The notes under the pieces are model-generated. The model saw only the letters and a program-made list of their open reading frames with translations. It did not search any database and was not told where the DNA came from. From assembly GCA_035610365.1 (NCBI GenBank), contig CM069432.1, positions 114,843,529 through 114,907,528 of the forward strand: 64,000 nucleotides of DNA. Direction: 5' to 3'. Shown one piece after another: positions 42,859-56,774 of this stretch (within the stretch, counting starts at the first letter, position 1; each line of letters starts with the position of its first letter). A program made the translations under genes and the position numbers. The DNA is from Aquatica leii. Lineage: Eukaryota > Arthropoda > Insecta > Coleoptera > Lampyridae.

Positions 42859-45800
42859 CCTTTTTTTAGATTCACGTTATAATCACACATAACAAAGCCT
42901 GCGATCCCTCCCCGAAGAAGCTGTGCTAGCCGTTGCTGTTACTTTGTTATGAGAGGACCGGTGTGACACTTTATTTTTGGACAGATCAACTCCAGAAGCC
43001 TGAGTTTCTCGTAACAACACGTTTCTGTGATAAAATTGTGGTGTATAAAGTTTGAAATTTCCTGTACTTATTTTGTATAGCAATTCATTTTTAGACATAA
43101 ATGCAGGTATTTTGCAAAACTGATAATTCTTCTCTTGCAGGAGTTCCTAATTCTGCTGTTGTGCCACTGCAAATAAGTTTGCGTGAAATATGCATAGACT
43201 TATTGTTTCAATACGTGACATCGTATATGCAGGTATATTGTAGGTATATGCAAAATGTCAGTCGTAAATGGTGAAATAAAATTTAGATGCCGAAACTGTA
43301 TTAGGCAAGATTTCTCCAGTTTTTGTTTGAAGACGAAAACGCGTGTGGTTTATGATCTGTATATACTGTAAACTCTCGCCCTTCCAAGAAATGTTTAAAA
43401 TGTATGATTTCGCTGTATATTGCATGTAGCTCCCGATCATACGTGCTGTATTTCCTTTCCGCCTCACTGAGTTTGATTGAAAAAAAAAATTGGTTAGAAA
43501 TTACCTATTTCTTCTTAATTGCCGTATCTGATGCATCGACTACTAGATTTATTGGTAATGAAAGATGTGGGTATGCAAGTAAGGTTGCATTCATTAAATT
43601 TTGTTTTGTTTTATTGAATGCTTTTACTAGCGTTTTGTTCCATGGAAGCTCGACATTCTTACGATTAAAACCCTTTAATAATTTGTACATTGAGGCTTGT
43701 GTATCAGCTGCACTTGAGATCCATCTCCTGTAGTAATTTACCATTCCATTGTTGCAGTTTTTTTACTAGTTTTTGGTAGTGGAAATTCTTGTATTGCTGT
43801 CACTTTTTCTGAGAGTGGTTGCACTCTATCTAACGTTATTTGTACTTCAAGAAATTTCACTTTTACTGAAAACACATTTTTTCGGGTTGATAACTAAGCC
43901 GTACTCCTGAAATCTTTCCAAAACTATGTCAAAATGAGCCAAATGCTTTTCTTCTGTACTTGAGGCGATAAATACATCTTCGATGTATGTGTACACAAAG
44001 TCAATGTTATATAAAACTTCATTCAGGAACCTTTTTAAGATTTGAGTAGCATTTCGTAGACAGAATGGCATTCTTATAAATTCATAAAGATCCAATAGTG
44101 TGGTTATTGCAGTTTTAGGTTTATCGGTTGGATTGACTGGTATTTGATAATAAGCCTTAACTAGATCGATAGAAAAAAATATTGTTTTCCTAGATAAAAA
44201 ATGGTTAAAATCTTGAATGTGAGGAATTGCGTATTTCTCGGCTACCGTAGATGCATTTAAGCTTTTATAATCCCCACAGGGTCTCTATGTAGAATCAGAC
44301 TTTGGAACCATGTGTAACGGACTAATCCAGGCTGAGGAAGATGGCTGTATAATACCTGCTTCTAGCATTTTGCGAAATTCTTCATTTGCTAGTTTTGATT
44401 TGTCTGGTGCTAATCGTCGTGGTCTACAGTATACCGATGGTGCTCGAGTGTCAATATGGTGCATGACATTATGTTTCGTTAGTTTCTAATTTAATGTTGC
44501 TCGGACTACGTAGCGGTACTTTTGTGAAAGTTGATGGTATTTTGTATCACCACAAATCATATACACTGTTAGAACCGATGTTGTTTTAAACATGCACGAT
44601 ATTTTTAATGAAGTAGTGTCATCTATTAGTCTTTTGTTTCTTAAATCTACACTTAAACCGAAATTATATAAGAAGTTTGCGCCTATTATTGCACTCACTA
44701 CATCGGCGACTACAAATGTCCATTGAAAATTACGTCTTGATCCTATGTTTATATTTATTGTCTTTTCCCGTAAACTTTAATTTTTGAACCATTTTCCGAT
44801 TGTAAACTAAAGTTAGCACATGTCGCTCTGTTTTTAAACGATGCTAGTAGCATACTTACTTCAGCTGCGGTATCAATAAAAAAATGCAACTTTTTAGTTA
44901 GTTTGTCCGTAACATGCTGGTGACGGGTTAATGACGTAGCAGGAGCCGTCGCATCTACTGCTGCTTTTTGTTTTTTGTGTAGTTACATGGACTTGTACAT
45001 TTGTTTGCTATCTCTACAAACTTGCTGTGGTACAACATCAACCAGGTCTACGATTAGACTTCTATATCTTTGGTGGTTTTACCATACCCTTCTTCTTTCT
45101 TGGACATTACTTCCAAGATTTGGTCTATTTTCCGTATCAGGGCAACGATCTGTGCATCGTGAGTGTTTGCAGGTTGTTTAGTAAGTAATATTTGTGGTGG
45201 TGCAATCTCGACAACTCTGTCCGCTACCTCAGCCAGTTCAACGACACTAATATTGTCTGTGCCGGTGGTGGCATTTATTGAAGAAACAACTTTTTTAATG
45301 CCCAGTCATTTACATAGCCAGAATTCTGTACTAACTGCTTCATATGTCTTAGTAATTAGGACGGTTTTCTGTTACCTAGTTCCTCGCCCGAAAGCAATTT
45401 TTTTAGTTTCTGCGAATCCGACAATGCAGTTCAATTTATTATTGCCGTTTATAACGACGTATATGGCGTTTTAGAATCAGGTTGTGTAATCACATCGCTT
45501 ACCTTGTCTGCAATTTCTGGGGGTAATACAGTCAGAACGTGGTTAAATTATGTTTCTTTACGCGTAATGTTTGGTTGTGTGAGGTCGAATTCAGCTTTTG
45601 CCATAGAAAACCAAAGCTCATCTTTGGTTGCCCAGAATGCAGGTAACGTAATTACAGCTACAACGGCTGTTGTAGAAGTACTTCCGATTGGTACGTCTTT
45701 GTTTACTACGCTGTTAGCTTCCATTTTCGTATGCGTAGTCGGCACAAAAGTAAAAAAGTTGTATGTGGTACACCTGCCGCGCTAATTTTTTAAACCGTTT

Positions 45801-45960
45801 TTGAATTATATACTACTGAATGTGTTTTTTGTGTACTATTTCTATACATATTTACATTATATCACAATTGCTTTTTAATTGTGACTACGATGTTAACGGA
45901 TTCACGTAACAGAAGCGACTCCTTGTGGCGTGTCGTTTTCATCAGTAATTTCCGTTATTG
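42859..45960 (-). pseudogene. decayed Ty3/gypsy Gag-Pol, integrase missing
   Basis: A broken polyprotein. The gag start is at 45724 (MEANSVVNKDVPIG, then LPAFWATKDELWFSMAKAEF, a typical insect gypsy Gag motif). Protease is traced by FFIDTAAEVS near 44870. RT shows IQPSSSAWISPLHMVPK, an in-frame stop before RPCGDY, FFSIDLVKAYYQI near 44155, and the catalytic box as YIEDVF near 43975, with glutamate replacing the first aspartate. RNase H includes VVDASDTA and DHKPHAF near 43335. After a linker near 43100 the integrase zinc finger and core are absent and the sequence moves to a polypurine tract near 42860. The region 45725-45960 is probably 5' leader. It is distinct from the intact gypsy at 25389-34380 and much older. 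Confidence 0.82.
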
Positions 45961-48229
45961 TACCAACTTAACTTATCAGTTATAGCTACCAACTTAACTC
46001 AACACAATATATACTTTTCGTAAATGAACTAACAGTAAACTGTCAATTCTCAACTTAGTTTTGCAAACTTACTGTAAGCTTTTACTGAAGTATTTAGATG
46101 GGAGTTAATTTCAAATTTGCATAACTAAAGTTTCATATGCAAAATTACAGTATGTTATCTTACAGTACACTTCAAATTTGAATAATTAAAGTTTCCGTCT
46201 AAAATTTGTGTAGTTAGGCTGGCATGAGTTAGTTACATCCTGAAAAATTATAATTATGTCGCCGAATACCTTATATATACAGTGTTTAAGAAATTAATTA
46301 CGTTACAGCCTGACGTGTTTTATATATTCAAATTCCAGATACGAAACATATAGAAGCAAATAGATTTTTATTGTTTCTATATGGAATTTACACCAGAGAA
46401 CATATACATTTATACTTTTTTTGTATTGGCGTTAAAGTGAGTCCATGTGACAATGTATCGTGTTTAGTAGAACTCTAATGAAACCAAAACAACAACAACA
46501 GAATGTTGGGTAACCATCAAACCGTGAAATATTTTCTACCTAAAACAAATAAAGCTATATGAATTGATTTATTATCAGTTAGAAACATGTTAGTGTTACA
46601 TATGAAAGACAAAACTTATTTACCTATTATTTAATTGCCAATGTGTAATAACGCAAATAAATTAACAAATAAACTAAACGATAATTTTTCAATGTTTTGA
46701 CCTATCGTAGCTATGCGCACGATATTTGTGTTAGCGCGGTTAAAACCTGAAAATAATGAGATTTTTTTTATAAGATTAATCAATGTCGTCTTAAAGTCAC
46801 TATAAGGAAACAAGAATCACGTTTATTTAACATCATTGGTTATTTTTTGTTGCTATTCGGTTTTAAAAGTAAATATAAATGGCGTTTTAAAATGTCATCA
46901 TGGCAGTTATGTATGAGGTTAAAATAAAAAAAACGTATATTATCTCTTTGCAATCTAAGATGAGTTTTTATAGATTTAAATTTTTTTCTTTACATGAAAG
47001 TCGAACGACCGGATTTAAAATTAGGCTTAATTTTATTTTTAGAGATATGACAAGACATATTAAATAAATCAATATTGTCTTTACAAATTGTTGAAACTAA
47101 GTTTACTAATACAGCAAACACTTTTAAATTTACAACTTTAGCTAATGTGATACAATGTTGAGACGTAATTAATTTAATATGAAAATTTAATATTTTTGAA
47201 AAAAATCCACTTTGACAAAATACAAACTACAAACTTTTATGCGAGAGCCTTTTAGTCTTTCCGATTTTTAATATTACAGTCCGTTTTAATGTTAAATATT
47301 TATTTTTGGGAAACTCACGCTTTCCTCTAGATAAGTAATCACAAGCTGAATAGTGTACACAACATTGTAAGAGATAGAAATAGTATTTGTAAGCAAACGG
47401 TACCCACTGCTTGATTCAATTAATTTTAAAATCTATGCACTTCAAATAATGCTGCTAGAATCCATTCTAAAATTTGAGGTTATAAGTATGTCAACATAAA
47501 TTGACAAGTAGTGCGTACTGTAAACATAAACCAATGTACTTCCTTTTCTACATGTTTGAGACAAACAAACACATTGCGAAAGTATGCAGATTACTCGTCC
47601 AGATAGAAGCGTAGCTTTCCGATGTTGCCAGGACGATGGATGGCTAACAGTGATAGTTCCGGTACTGTATTGGGACTTAATAACGCAAATAGTACTAAGT
47701 AGATGTTGGCCAGTTACCTATATACTATTTTAAGTGTCTCTTGTCGTATTATCCTTAATTCATAATAAAAAAAACTGGTGTGGTCACCATACGATTTTCC
47801 TATAAGGAATGATGAAGAAATGTTTACATATTTTTTTAAGGTTATGTTGTCATAAAACCATTTAAAGTAATATGTACACGTTTGTATTGATTTCCTAGCA
47901 TGCTATAATTTTTTTGAAATTTTTCTCCTCGATTTTATTAAGATCATATCGACAAACCTATATATATGTGCGCCTCGATATTACTTACCCTTTTAATAAA
48001 TCAGTAAAAAAAAATCGTAGCAGGTAGGATTCGAAACTATACTATATTTGTAAATTTATTTTAAATTACAAATTAAATATCTGATAAACTGTTAATGTTA
48101 GAAATTTTTTTATTTGAGTAAATTGTTAGGATAACCCAAATTTTTTTTGTCAAAAATACATTTTATTGATTCAAAAGACCTTGAAAAAAAAATTGCGATC
48201 GCTATAATTTCCTTATAGGAAATTAAAAA
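45961..48229. other. AT-rich DNA without a recognised gene
   Basis: A pair of short direct repeats lies at 46108 and 46171 (TTCAAATTTG, then ACTAAAGTTTC or ATTAAAGTTTC). GTGGTCACCATACGATTTTC with CTATAAGGAA near 47780-47810 and TTCCTTATAGGAAAT near 48210 could be ends of a small element. No coding motif was found. Confidence 0.4.
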
Positions 48230-50438
48230 ATGTATCGTAACTAGAGAAACATCGCTTATATGTAACAGAGAATATTACTCTCACCCCACTTTAAATATAC
48301 TATTAAAAACTAATGTAGATTCTAAATATCATTCAAAACACTATGTTTTACCACTTAAATATAATTTTCGAAAAACTAACTTTGTCAAATTATATGAGTT
48401 TATTGGTAGTTATAATTGGGATCAACTTAATTCTTTTAATAATATTGACACAGCGGTCAAATTCAGTTTTATATAACTTTTTTGATCAATGTATACCTCC
48501 TAAACGAAATAATATAACTTCATTGCCTCCGTGGTTTAATCATGAAATACGGCAAACATTAAGAAAAAAGAATCATTTTTTTAAAATGCACAAAAAGTTC
48601 CCAGTCAATTGCAATTATTTACTTAAATTTAATTTAAATATTACGTACCGTGCTAAGATTAAATCAGACATTAAAGAATCGTACCAAAGCTACATTAAAT
48701 CATGCGAATCTTCAATTAACTCAAATCCAAATAAGTTCTGGAATTTTATAAATTCACAAAAATCGACCTCTTCTCAAGCACATATGTCACTAAACAACGA
48801 ATATGTTTTGTCTACTACACAAATTGCAGAAGGTTTTGCTAAGTTCTTTAAAAGTGTATATCCAGCTCCGTCTATCGATTTAGATACAAATACTCACAAG
48901 TTTTCACACAACCTTATCCAATTATCATATATTTCTATTAATGATATTGAAACTGCAATAAAAAAAAAACAATTAAAAATAATCTATAGCCCGGGCCGGA
49001 TCTTGTTCCAAATATTATAATAAAAGATTGTAGCAAACGATTATCAAAAGCTCTTTTTTATTTATTTAATTTGGCAATAAAAACCAATAGCTTTCCTACT
49101 GCATGGAAACTGGTCGAGTAGTTCCTATACACAAATCAGGACATCGAAGTAACATTATTAATTATAGACCAGTGACAATTCTTTCTAATTTTAGTAAAAT
49201 ATTTGAAAGTATTTTGTACCAAATCATTTATTTTAATATTAAAAGCCGGTTATCATTCTCACAACACGGTTTTGCAACAGTCTTAGACAAAAAAGGTCAA
49301 GTTGATGTAATCTATACAGACTTTGCAAAAGCCTTTGATACTGTTGATCATAACATTATAATACAAAAATTACATGTTTTTGGATGGTCATCTTCACTAA
49401 TAACACTTTTGTCTTCGTATCTTTAGAATCGTCTCTTAACAATTAACTTTTGCGAATACAATACAACACCCTTTCATGCTACTTCTGGTATCCCACAAGG
49501 ATGAAACCTTGGACTCCCGCTTTTTTAAATATTTATTAACGACATTAATGATATTATCAAGTCAGAACGTTTACTCTTTGCTGATGACCTGAAAATTTTT
49601 GGAAACATTGAATCGATTGATGATTGCACTGCAATCCAAAACGATCTTCAAAGCATTAACTGCTGGTGTAATTTAAACAAATTGAATTTTAATTTTGCTA
49701 AATGCAAAATTGTTTCATTTACACTAAATTGGTCACAACCGAATTTTGTTATTCTATTAATAATTTACCCGTTACTCGATGCGAAAATATAAAAGACCTA
49801 AGTGTTATCTTTGATAAAGAACTTACATTCGATTTACATATTAACGCAATTTGTTCTTCTTCTATAAAAATGATAGGATTTATTATTCGCAATTCTCGTT
49901 ATTTCTATAATATTCAAGTAATATATACATTATATTATGCATTTGTTCGATCTAAGCTAGAGTATTGTTCAGTAATATGGGACCCTATTTACCAAACGCA
50001 AAAAACTACAATTGAAAAGATCCAACATAAATTCTTAAAATATGTTTACTTTAGAATCATAAAGTCTTATCCACCTGATGAGTTATCTTATAATAACTTA
50101 CTCCAGATATTTTCATAAAAATCTCTAGAGGAACGACGAAATGCTAACTCGGAGAAATTTCTAGAAAAACTTATATAAATTTCCATTTCTCATCAGCCCA
50201 TACTAGAAACCCAATTTTTGTTTATCTTGAAAATGCACTGACAAATAAATATTTGAAATCACCTATTAATCGGATGTGTTCAAATGATAATAGAATTAAT
50301 AGAATTAAGTAATCCCTTTTTTTCTCTTTGTTTTCATTTCTTTATTTTATTTTATTTTATCTTATTTAACATATTAAAAATATTTCTTTTGTAAAGAGAT
50401 ATGTATATATCTATGTAATCATATTTCATATACATTTG
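48230..50438 (+). pseudogene. 5'-truncated Jockey-like LINE ORF2
   Basis: A non-LTR reverse transcriptase in broken frames. The linker after the endonuclease (FRKTNFVKLYEFIGSYNWD near 48370) is followed by SLPPWFNHEIRQTLRKKNHF and NPNKFWNFINSQKS, as in insect Jockey elements. RT boxes are VVPIHKSGHRSNIINYRPV (near 49115), FSQHGF, VIYTDFAKAFDTVDH (near 49305) and the catalytic LLFADDLKIFG (near 49570). A C-terminal region with RSKLEYCSVIWDP follows at 49950. Stops and frameshifts occur at about 49020, 49425, 49505 and 49735. The endonuclease is missing. The coding part ends near 50118. Its 3' UTR continues at 54393 beyond a nested transposon. Confidence 0.88.
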
Positions 50439-50440
50439 TA

Positions 50441-53400
50441 CACTTTAAAGCATTTATGAAGGCGCATGACTCAGCAAGTTTTAATTTGCAGTGTTGACTC
50501 AGAAACTGGCCAACTATAAATTAAGGAGTATCTATTATTTATCTTTGTACAAAGGTCAGGTAAGCGATAACAATGCTCTACACTTAATATATATTTTCGC
50601 CAATAAAGTTAATTTTCTTAAATCGAAATCATTTAAACAGTTGACTATTTACTTTTAAATTCGCCATTTTTGAAAAACGTAAACCATTATAAAACCCCTT
50701 ATTATTTGCTTCTAACTGCATACTTTAATTCGATGTCAATTTCTTATTACGTTAAAATATTTGACTTTGTCGATATTTTGAAAACATATGTATTTTAGAC
50801 GATTTCTCATATACTAGGCCGATCGTAATAAAATTTAAACTACCTAACTGTAGAAAAAATATTAATTCTAAAATGGTGGAGTAATAAAATAACGAAGTTA
50901 AAACAGGAAAAAACTTAAATAAATAAATGTATTGTAAATTAAAATAGTAAATACATATGTTTATTAATTTTTGAAATTGATTATAGTGATTTCAAAAATG
51001 CTATCACTTAAACAGCTTTTTGATTGTCATTTTATTAAAAATTGGTTCAGTCGTTTTTGAGATATCGAATGCAAACTCACTGATCTACATACCAAAAAAT
51101 ACATTTTTGAGATTCGTGTAGATACAAAATTTGAAATTGATATCATCAAAAAATGCCGAGATACGATACTCCTCATTTTGTGATAATTGTAATACTTTCC
51201 TTATGCTTCGTATTTTTATATTTATTAAAATACATAACCATAATTTTACTCTTACACATTGATTGTTTTTTAGTGCCCACTGGAAATAATATAAACACAA
51301 TGGTGTTTGCATAAGGTAAAACATTGTCATATCCAAAGAGATATTTTTTTATGATTAATACACACTCGTGCTATAAATACCCATAACACAAAATATTTAA
51401 AAAAATTATTCTATAAGCATTTTAATAAATAAATGTAAATTGGATGAAAATTAAAAGTTTTATTACAAGGAAAGCACAAGTTGAAAACACTAGTAATATA
51501 TGATTATCACTAATTAATAATATATAATATAAACACATAGTAACATATTATATCGATAATAATAATTTTATTTTGATTTAATGAATTTGCTACATTTTCT
51601 TTACGAAATCGGTTTTCGTATGATCATCAAATAATTATGAGTTACAATAACTCATTGTCAATTTACAAATACAACAGAAAAATAAATAAAATTACATCAA
51701 AGTTTAATACCTCGTCTACAGCCCGTTGTTTGCGATGCAATCAGTTAATGTATTTCTTATAGAGTTAACTATGTTCTTACAAGGAGGTGTTCTTCTTAAT
51801 TGTTCCCACACTCGGAAAACATGATTATCTAGTGCTTGGATGGTTCGGATGTTGGGATTACCAAGAGTATCTCTGTCATTTCACCTGCTAACCATGCGAC
51901 CCTAAATATTTTCGATGGGGTTCAAATTAAGAGATTTTACGGGCTAGTCGAGACAGGTCACTTCAGGGTTATTATCAAACCATTGCCGAACTACTCTCGA
52001 CGTGTGCACTGAACTATTGTCTTGCACAAACAATATTTGTAGAGGTTTGGGATATATGGCACGGACGGTTAGTTACAACCTGATTAAAACTGACGGAAGG
52101 TAACATTATATTTCCTAATATTTTAATATAATCATGACTTGTCATACAGCCATTAATCCTGATTAGTAAAACAGGCCCCGCGGATGTCATCCAACCTTAA
52201 TACGCAGATGAAATTCTACCGCTTCGTTTCTTCCTTACGACGTAGCGTGTCCCATTTAATCTCCAGACAAGTTTTAATCGGAGATTGTCTTTGAATGAAC
52301 AAAAAACTGTTTTGTTAGAAAAAACAACATTGTTCCAATCTCTGTCTAGTTGTATTTGACAAATCGCCACTCGATTTATTTGATGCTGTGGAGTTAGATC
52401 AACGTTATAAGCAGGGCGTCTAGCAAATAAACCATTTCCATTTAATCGTCTACAAACGGTCGTTTGGTGGCATTGTAAATAAAAATGCTGTCGAATATCA
52501 GACGAACTACTTATTGGAGAATCAGTTAAAAACTGTCGTATCTCCTCCAGTTGTTCATTCGAAATTGCGAATGGTTTTGAAGCGCGTGGTCTGTTTTCTA
52601 AGCCTTCGTAACCATCTTCATTATAATATTTGATCCATTTTTGAATTGTTCGAAACTGTAAAGTAATATAACTTACCGGCACTTTAACTATTCTACTAAT
52701 TTTTCTAGAAAATTTTTCGGCTTCGTGTAAACCTACTGCACGTGCTTGAACTTCCAAGGGATGGCCACGTCTATCCATTCTTAGATAACTAGTAGTAGGT
52801 ATAGTAATACAATAACTGTTTACAGATAGTTCAAAGCAGAGACTGAAAAATACGCAAAGCTTTGTTGAAACTTATTAGTATAATCTGTCATAAACGATTG
52901 GCTAAGTTGAATACCAAGGTTACAGTATCTGAAAAGACTAAATTAAATCCTAATTAAGTCATAACAAGTTTCAGTTTTAATCAGGTTCTAACATGGTTAG
53001 CAGGTGAAATGACAGAGATACTCTTGGTAATCCCAACATCCGAACCATCCAAGCACTAGATAATCATGTTTTCCGAGTGTGGGAACAATTAAGAAGAACA
53101 CATCCTTTTGAGAACATAGTTAATTCTATAAGAAATACATTAACTGATTGCATCGCAATCAGGTATTAAACTTTGATGTAATTTTATTTATTTTTCTGTT
53201 GTATTTGTAAATTGACAATGAGTTATTGTAACTCATAATTATTTGATGATCATACGAAAACCGATTTCGTAAAGAAAATGTAGCAAATTTATTAAAACAA
53301 AATGAAATTATTAATATCAATATAGGTAATATGTTACTATGTGTTTATATTATATATTTTTAATTAGTGATGATCATATATTACTAGTGTTTTCAACTTG

Positions 53401-54390
53401 TGCTTTGCTTGTAATAAAACTTTTAATTTTCATCAAATTTACATTTATTTATTAAAATGCTTATAGAATATTTTTTTTAAATATTTTGTGTTATGCGTAT
53501 TTATTTCTCGAGTGTGTATTAATCATAACAAAATATCTCTTTGGTTATGCCAATGTTTTACCTTATGCAAACATTATTGTGTTTATATTATTTCCAGTGG
53601 GTACTAAAAACAATCAATGTGTAAGAGTAAAATTATAGTTATGTATTTTAATAAATATAATAATACGAAGCATAAGGAAAGTATTGCAATTATCTCAAAA
53701 TGAGGAGTATCGTATATCGGTATATTTTGATGATATCAATTTCAAATTTTGGATCTACACGAATCTCAAAAATGTATTTGTTGGTATGCGTATCAGTGAG
53801 TTTGCATTCGATATCTTAAAAACTACTGAAACAATTTTAAATAAAATGACAATCAATAAGCAGTTTAAGTGATAGCATTTTTGAAATCACTATAATCAAT
53901 TTCAAAAGTTAACAAGTATTTTCCTGTTTTAACTTCGTTATTTTATTACTCCACCATTTTAGAATTAATATTTTTTCTACAGTTAGGTGGTTTAAATTTT
54001 ATTAAAATCGGCCTAGTATATGAGATATCGTCTAAAATACATATGTTTTCAAAATACCGACAAAGTCAAATATTTTAACGTAATAAGAAATTGACATCGA
54101 ATTAAAGTATGCAGTTAGAAACAAATAATAAGGGGTTTTATAATGGTTTACGTTTTTCAAAAATTGCGAATTTAAAAATAAATAGTCAACTGTTTAAATG
54201 AATTCGATTTAAGAAAATTAACTTTATTGGCGAAAATATATATTAAGTGTAGAGCATTGTTATCGCTTACCTGACCTTTGTACAAAGATAAGTAATAGAT
54301 ACTCCTTAACGTTATAGTTGGCCAGTTTCTGAGTCAACACTGCAAATTAAAACTTGCTGAGTCATGCGCCTTCATAAATGCTTTAAAGTG
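50441..54390. mobile_element. Tc1/mariner-like transposon with 1.4-kb inverted ends
   Basis: Both ends read CACTTTAAAGCATTTATGAA inward and are flanked by TA (50439-50440 and 54391-54392). The inverted repeats are exceptionally long: the left arm (about 50441-51890) is matched by the right arm (about 52995-54390) with a few percent differences and small indels. The unique centre (about 51890-52995) holds the N-terminal and middle part of the transposase. The transposase C-terminal coding stretch lies within the left arm and is therefore duplicated in the right arm. It inserted into the 3' UTR of the Jockey-like LINE. Confidence 0.88.
51716..52778 (-). pseudogene. Tc1/mariner-like transposase, inactive
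   Basis: Starts at an ATG (52776-52778) with MDRRGHPLEVQARAVGLHEA and a helix-turn-helix region (ISRIVKVPVSYITLQF, then RTIQKWIKYYNEDG, and the basic linker ENRPRASKP). One catalytic box reads NVVFSNKTVFCS, where active relatives have S-D-E: the aspartate has become asparagine. In-frame stops follow near 52197, near 52080, near 51940 and near 51910. The second aspartate is in LFVQDNSSVHTS and the glutamate in LNLNPIENI, with 35 codons between. The whole reading region, about 354 codons, is the usual size. The last third is repeated in inverted orientation at about 52995-53165. Confidence 0.85.
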
Positions 54391-54392
54391 TA

Positions 54393-54620
54393 CGTTTTAA
54401 GTCATTGTTATTCTAATATTAATTTTTATCTTTATAATAATTTTTATTTTTATTCTATTTTTATTTTATTATTTACATTTTGTTATTATATTTAATTTAT
54501 TTTTTTTCTTTTTAAATTTTAAATTTAATTTACGTTTATTATATATAAAAATTAGTTTGTACCTGTCCTATCATTGGATTTATCTGTTGAGCAGTTGTAT
54601 TCAAATAAATAAATAAAAAC
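54393..54620 (+). repeat. 3' UTR tail of the Jockey-like LINE
   Basis: Beyond the nested transposon the DNA is T/A-rich and ends GTTGAGCAGTTGTATTC then AAATAAATAAATAAA, a tail style usual for Jockey-type LINEs. Joining it to 50438 at the TA target gives a continuous 3' UTR. The LINE target duplication was not found. Confidence 0.55.
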
Positions 54621-56774
54621 TACCAGAAATACCTTATCTGTCGTTCTTATTACGTCGATTGCATATTGAAAACTTTCTTATTAAAAGCGACAGTTTTTAG
54701 TAATTATAAAAGAGATGAAAAAACTATATTATTACAATGGTTTTTTCTATTATACTAATTGAAAATGTAAACCTATGGCTCTCTGTAAGGATATGATATG
54801 ACGTTTAAAATTGTACAGACTAGATTTTAATTTATGTCATATGACAATAATTAACATGTAATATAATAAATAACAGTTAAAACACAAAATACTCAATAGT
54901 TAACGAAATAGTATAGTTTTTTATTTGCCAAGGAACGTTTATTAAGTATTTTGTTAGTTGAAATTCTGTACTAGGTTTCTACAGTGTTACTATCAATTAG
55001 TTTAATGTAAACATATTACTAATATAATACACATCATTATAGCAACAAATCGCTTAATTTTTCCTATTAAGGTTTCCGTTTGTGTTTACATTTTTGTATA
55101 AAAAATTGATTTCATGTCATGTATCATAGGTGATTACAAGATGGATAGATAGCATTTAATAATTAACACTGCAGACGTTTTTGAAAATATGCAACAGAAT
55201 TTTAAGTGCCAATTATCGAACTTAGCAATACGCTAATAAAGTAATGTTTCTATAAAATTAAAACTACAGTTTAGGCTGTCGTTTAGTTTGGGTTTGAGCA
55301 TATGTACACTAATATTATAATATGACAGATAATATGAATATATATGATTAAAACTTCTTCAAGTTCAAACATGCAGCAAAATTTAGAAGCATAGTAAGAA
55401 AATTACTGTGATTTATTAAAGCAGGAAAACAATTTATTGACGTAAAATAACATAAATAAAAGAACGAATACAATTTTGTTAATAACCTTAAACCAGTTTT
55501 TTTACAAATAATGTTTTGATTAAATAAAAACAAAAACAAATTAAGTTACAAGATTTAAGCTATGACGATTTACCGAATAAACAACTGTTACACTTTGGTT
55601 TTTATTATATAGTGAACAAAATATTAATAAAAGAAAGCAAATAATGTTGTCATTAACATCTGGAAAATTAAATCAACGAAAAACAGTCAAATAACAAAAG
55701 TTTTGTTTGCTATTGTGGATAAATAGCTAAAAATATTATGATTTATGTAAACGAAATAGCGGAAATATTTACAATTTAGACATTAAAAGATTTGTTTTGA
55801 TTACTATTTATTAAGATAACAATAAAGCAAAAATACTACAAACCCGCATTAAAATATGTTTATCTAATCTTATAAATAGCGTAAAAAGTTGTTACGTTGT
55901 TAAAAGCGTTTGTTCTTTTAGATATTTATTGTTAATGCAGTAATTAATAAAATTCAAATTTATGAAATATTTTAATTGTAAAATAATAAAGTATAGAATT
56001 CCTTAGGTCTCATTTAGAAACAGTTCTGGGCTTCTATTATTTTCAATTTAAATTAATAGTAGAAAAAAGAAGCTTGGAATAAGCTTATACAGGTAAACAA
56101 TTTTTTTTTGGTATACCTACTACAATTATTCATTATTTTGTTTGTTATTTATATAAATATAAAGAGAAGTTATGTAGTCATGATGTTAATCAATCTAATT
56201 TTCATACTTCATGCTAAAAGAATTAGTATTATTCTAGATTTTTATTATCCAACACTTCGGATTGAAGAACCATTTGCTTCGGTTAGTGCAGCCCTATTTC
56301 TTATCACCTGTCTTCTATAACCTAAGTAGTATATTAACAATTTATGTGAGAGACTTAATAAAAAATATTTATTATAACTTAATTATTTCATAAGATAAAA
56401 TAAAGTCATGTTTCTGTAGATAGAATTATAAAAGATTGCAACAGAAATAATATTTATAGTAAAAGTAAATTAAAAATATTTTTCTCGGGCTTCTTTTCAA
56501 TTAAATAGCAGAATAAGAACGTATTAACTGACCATATATAGAAACTATAAAAGGTTATTAACACGTTTTTTATAGTTATATAGTTTAGTTTACAAAATGT
56601 GTAAAAAACGCATAGGTATCTTTTATTAATAACTATAACTTAAAGTTTTATTATTGAGAATGATATGAAAAGCTAAATTTACTTTTTTTAAATACAAAAT
56701 GCTTTTTATTAACGTTTATGACAAATTAAAATGTATAGGAATTATTTTCCTGTATTTTTCTTAGCATATTAAGG
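54621..56774. other. AT-rich DNA, no feature seen
   Basis: Only short AT-driven frames. No coding motif, RNA gene or clear repeat was recognised. Confidence 0.5.

Noticed and set aside
44975-45785. Several plus-strand frames of 68-103 codons
   Set aside because: They are antisense shadows of the decayed gypsy Gag region on the minus strand.
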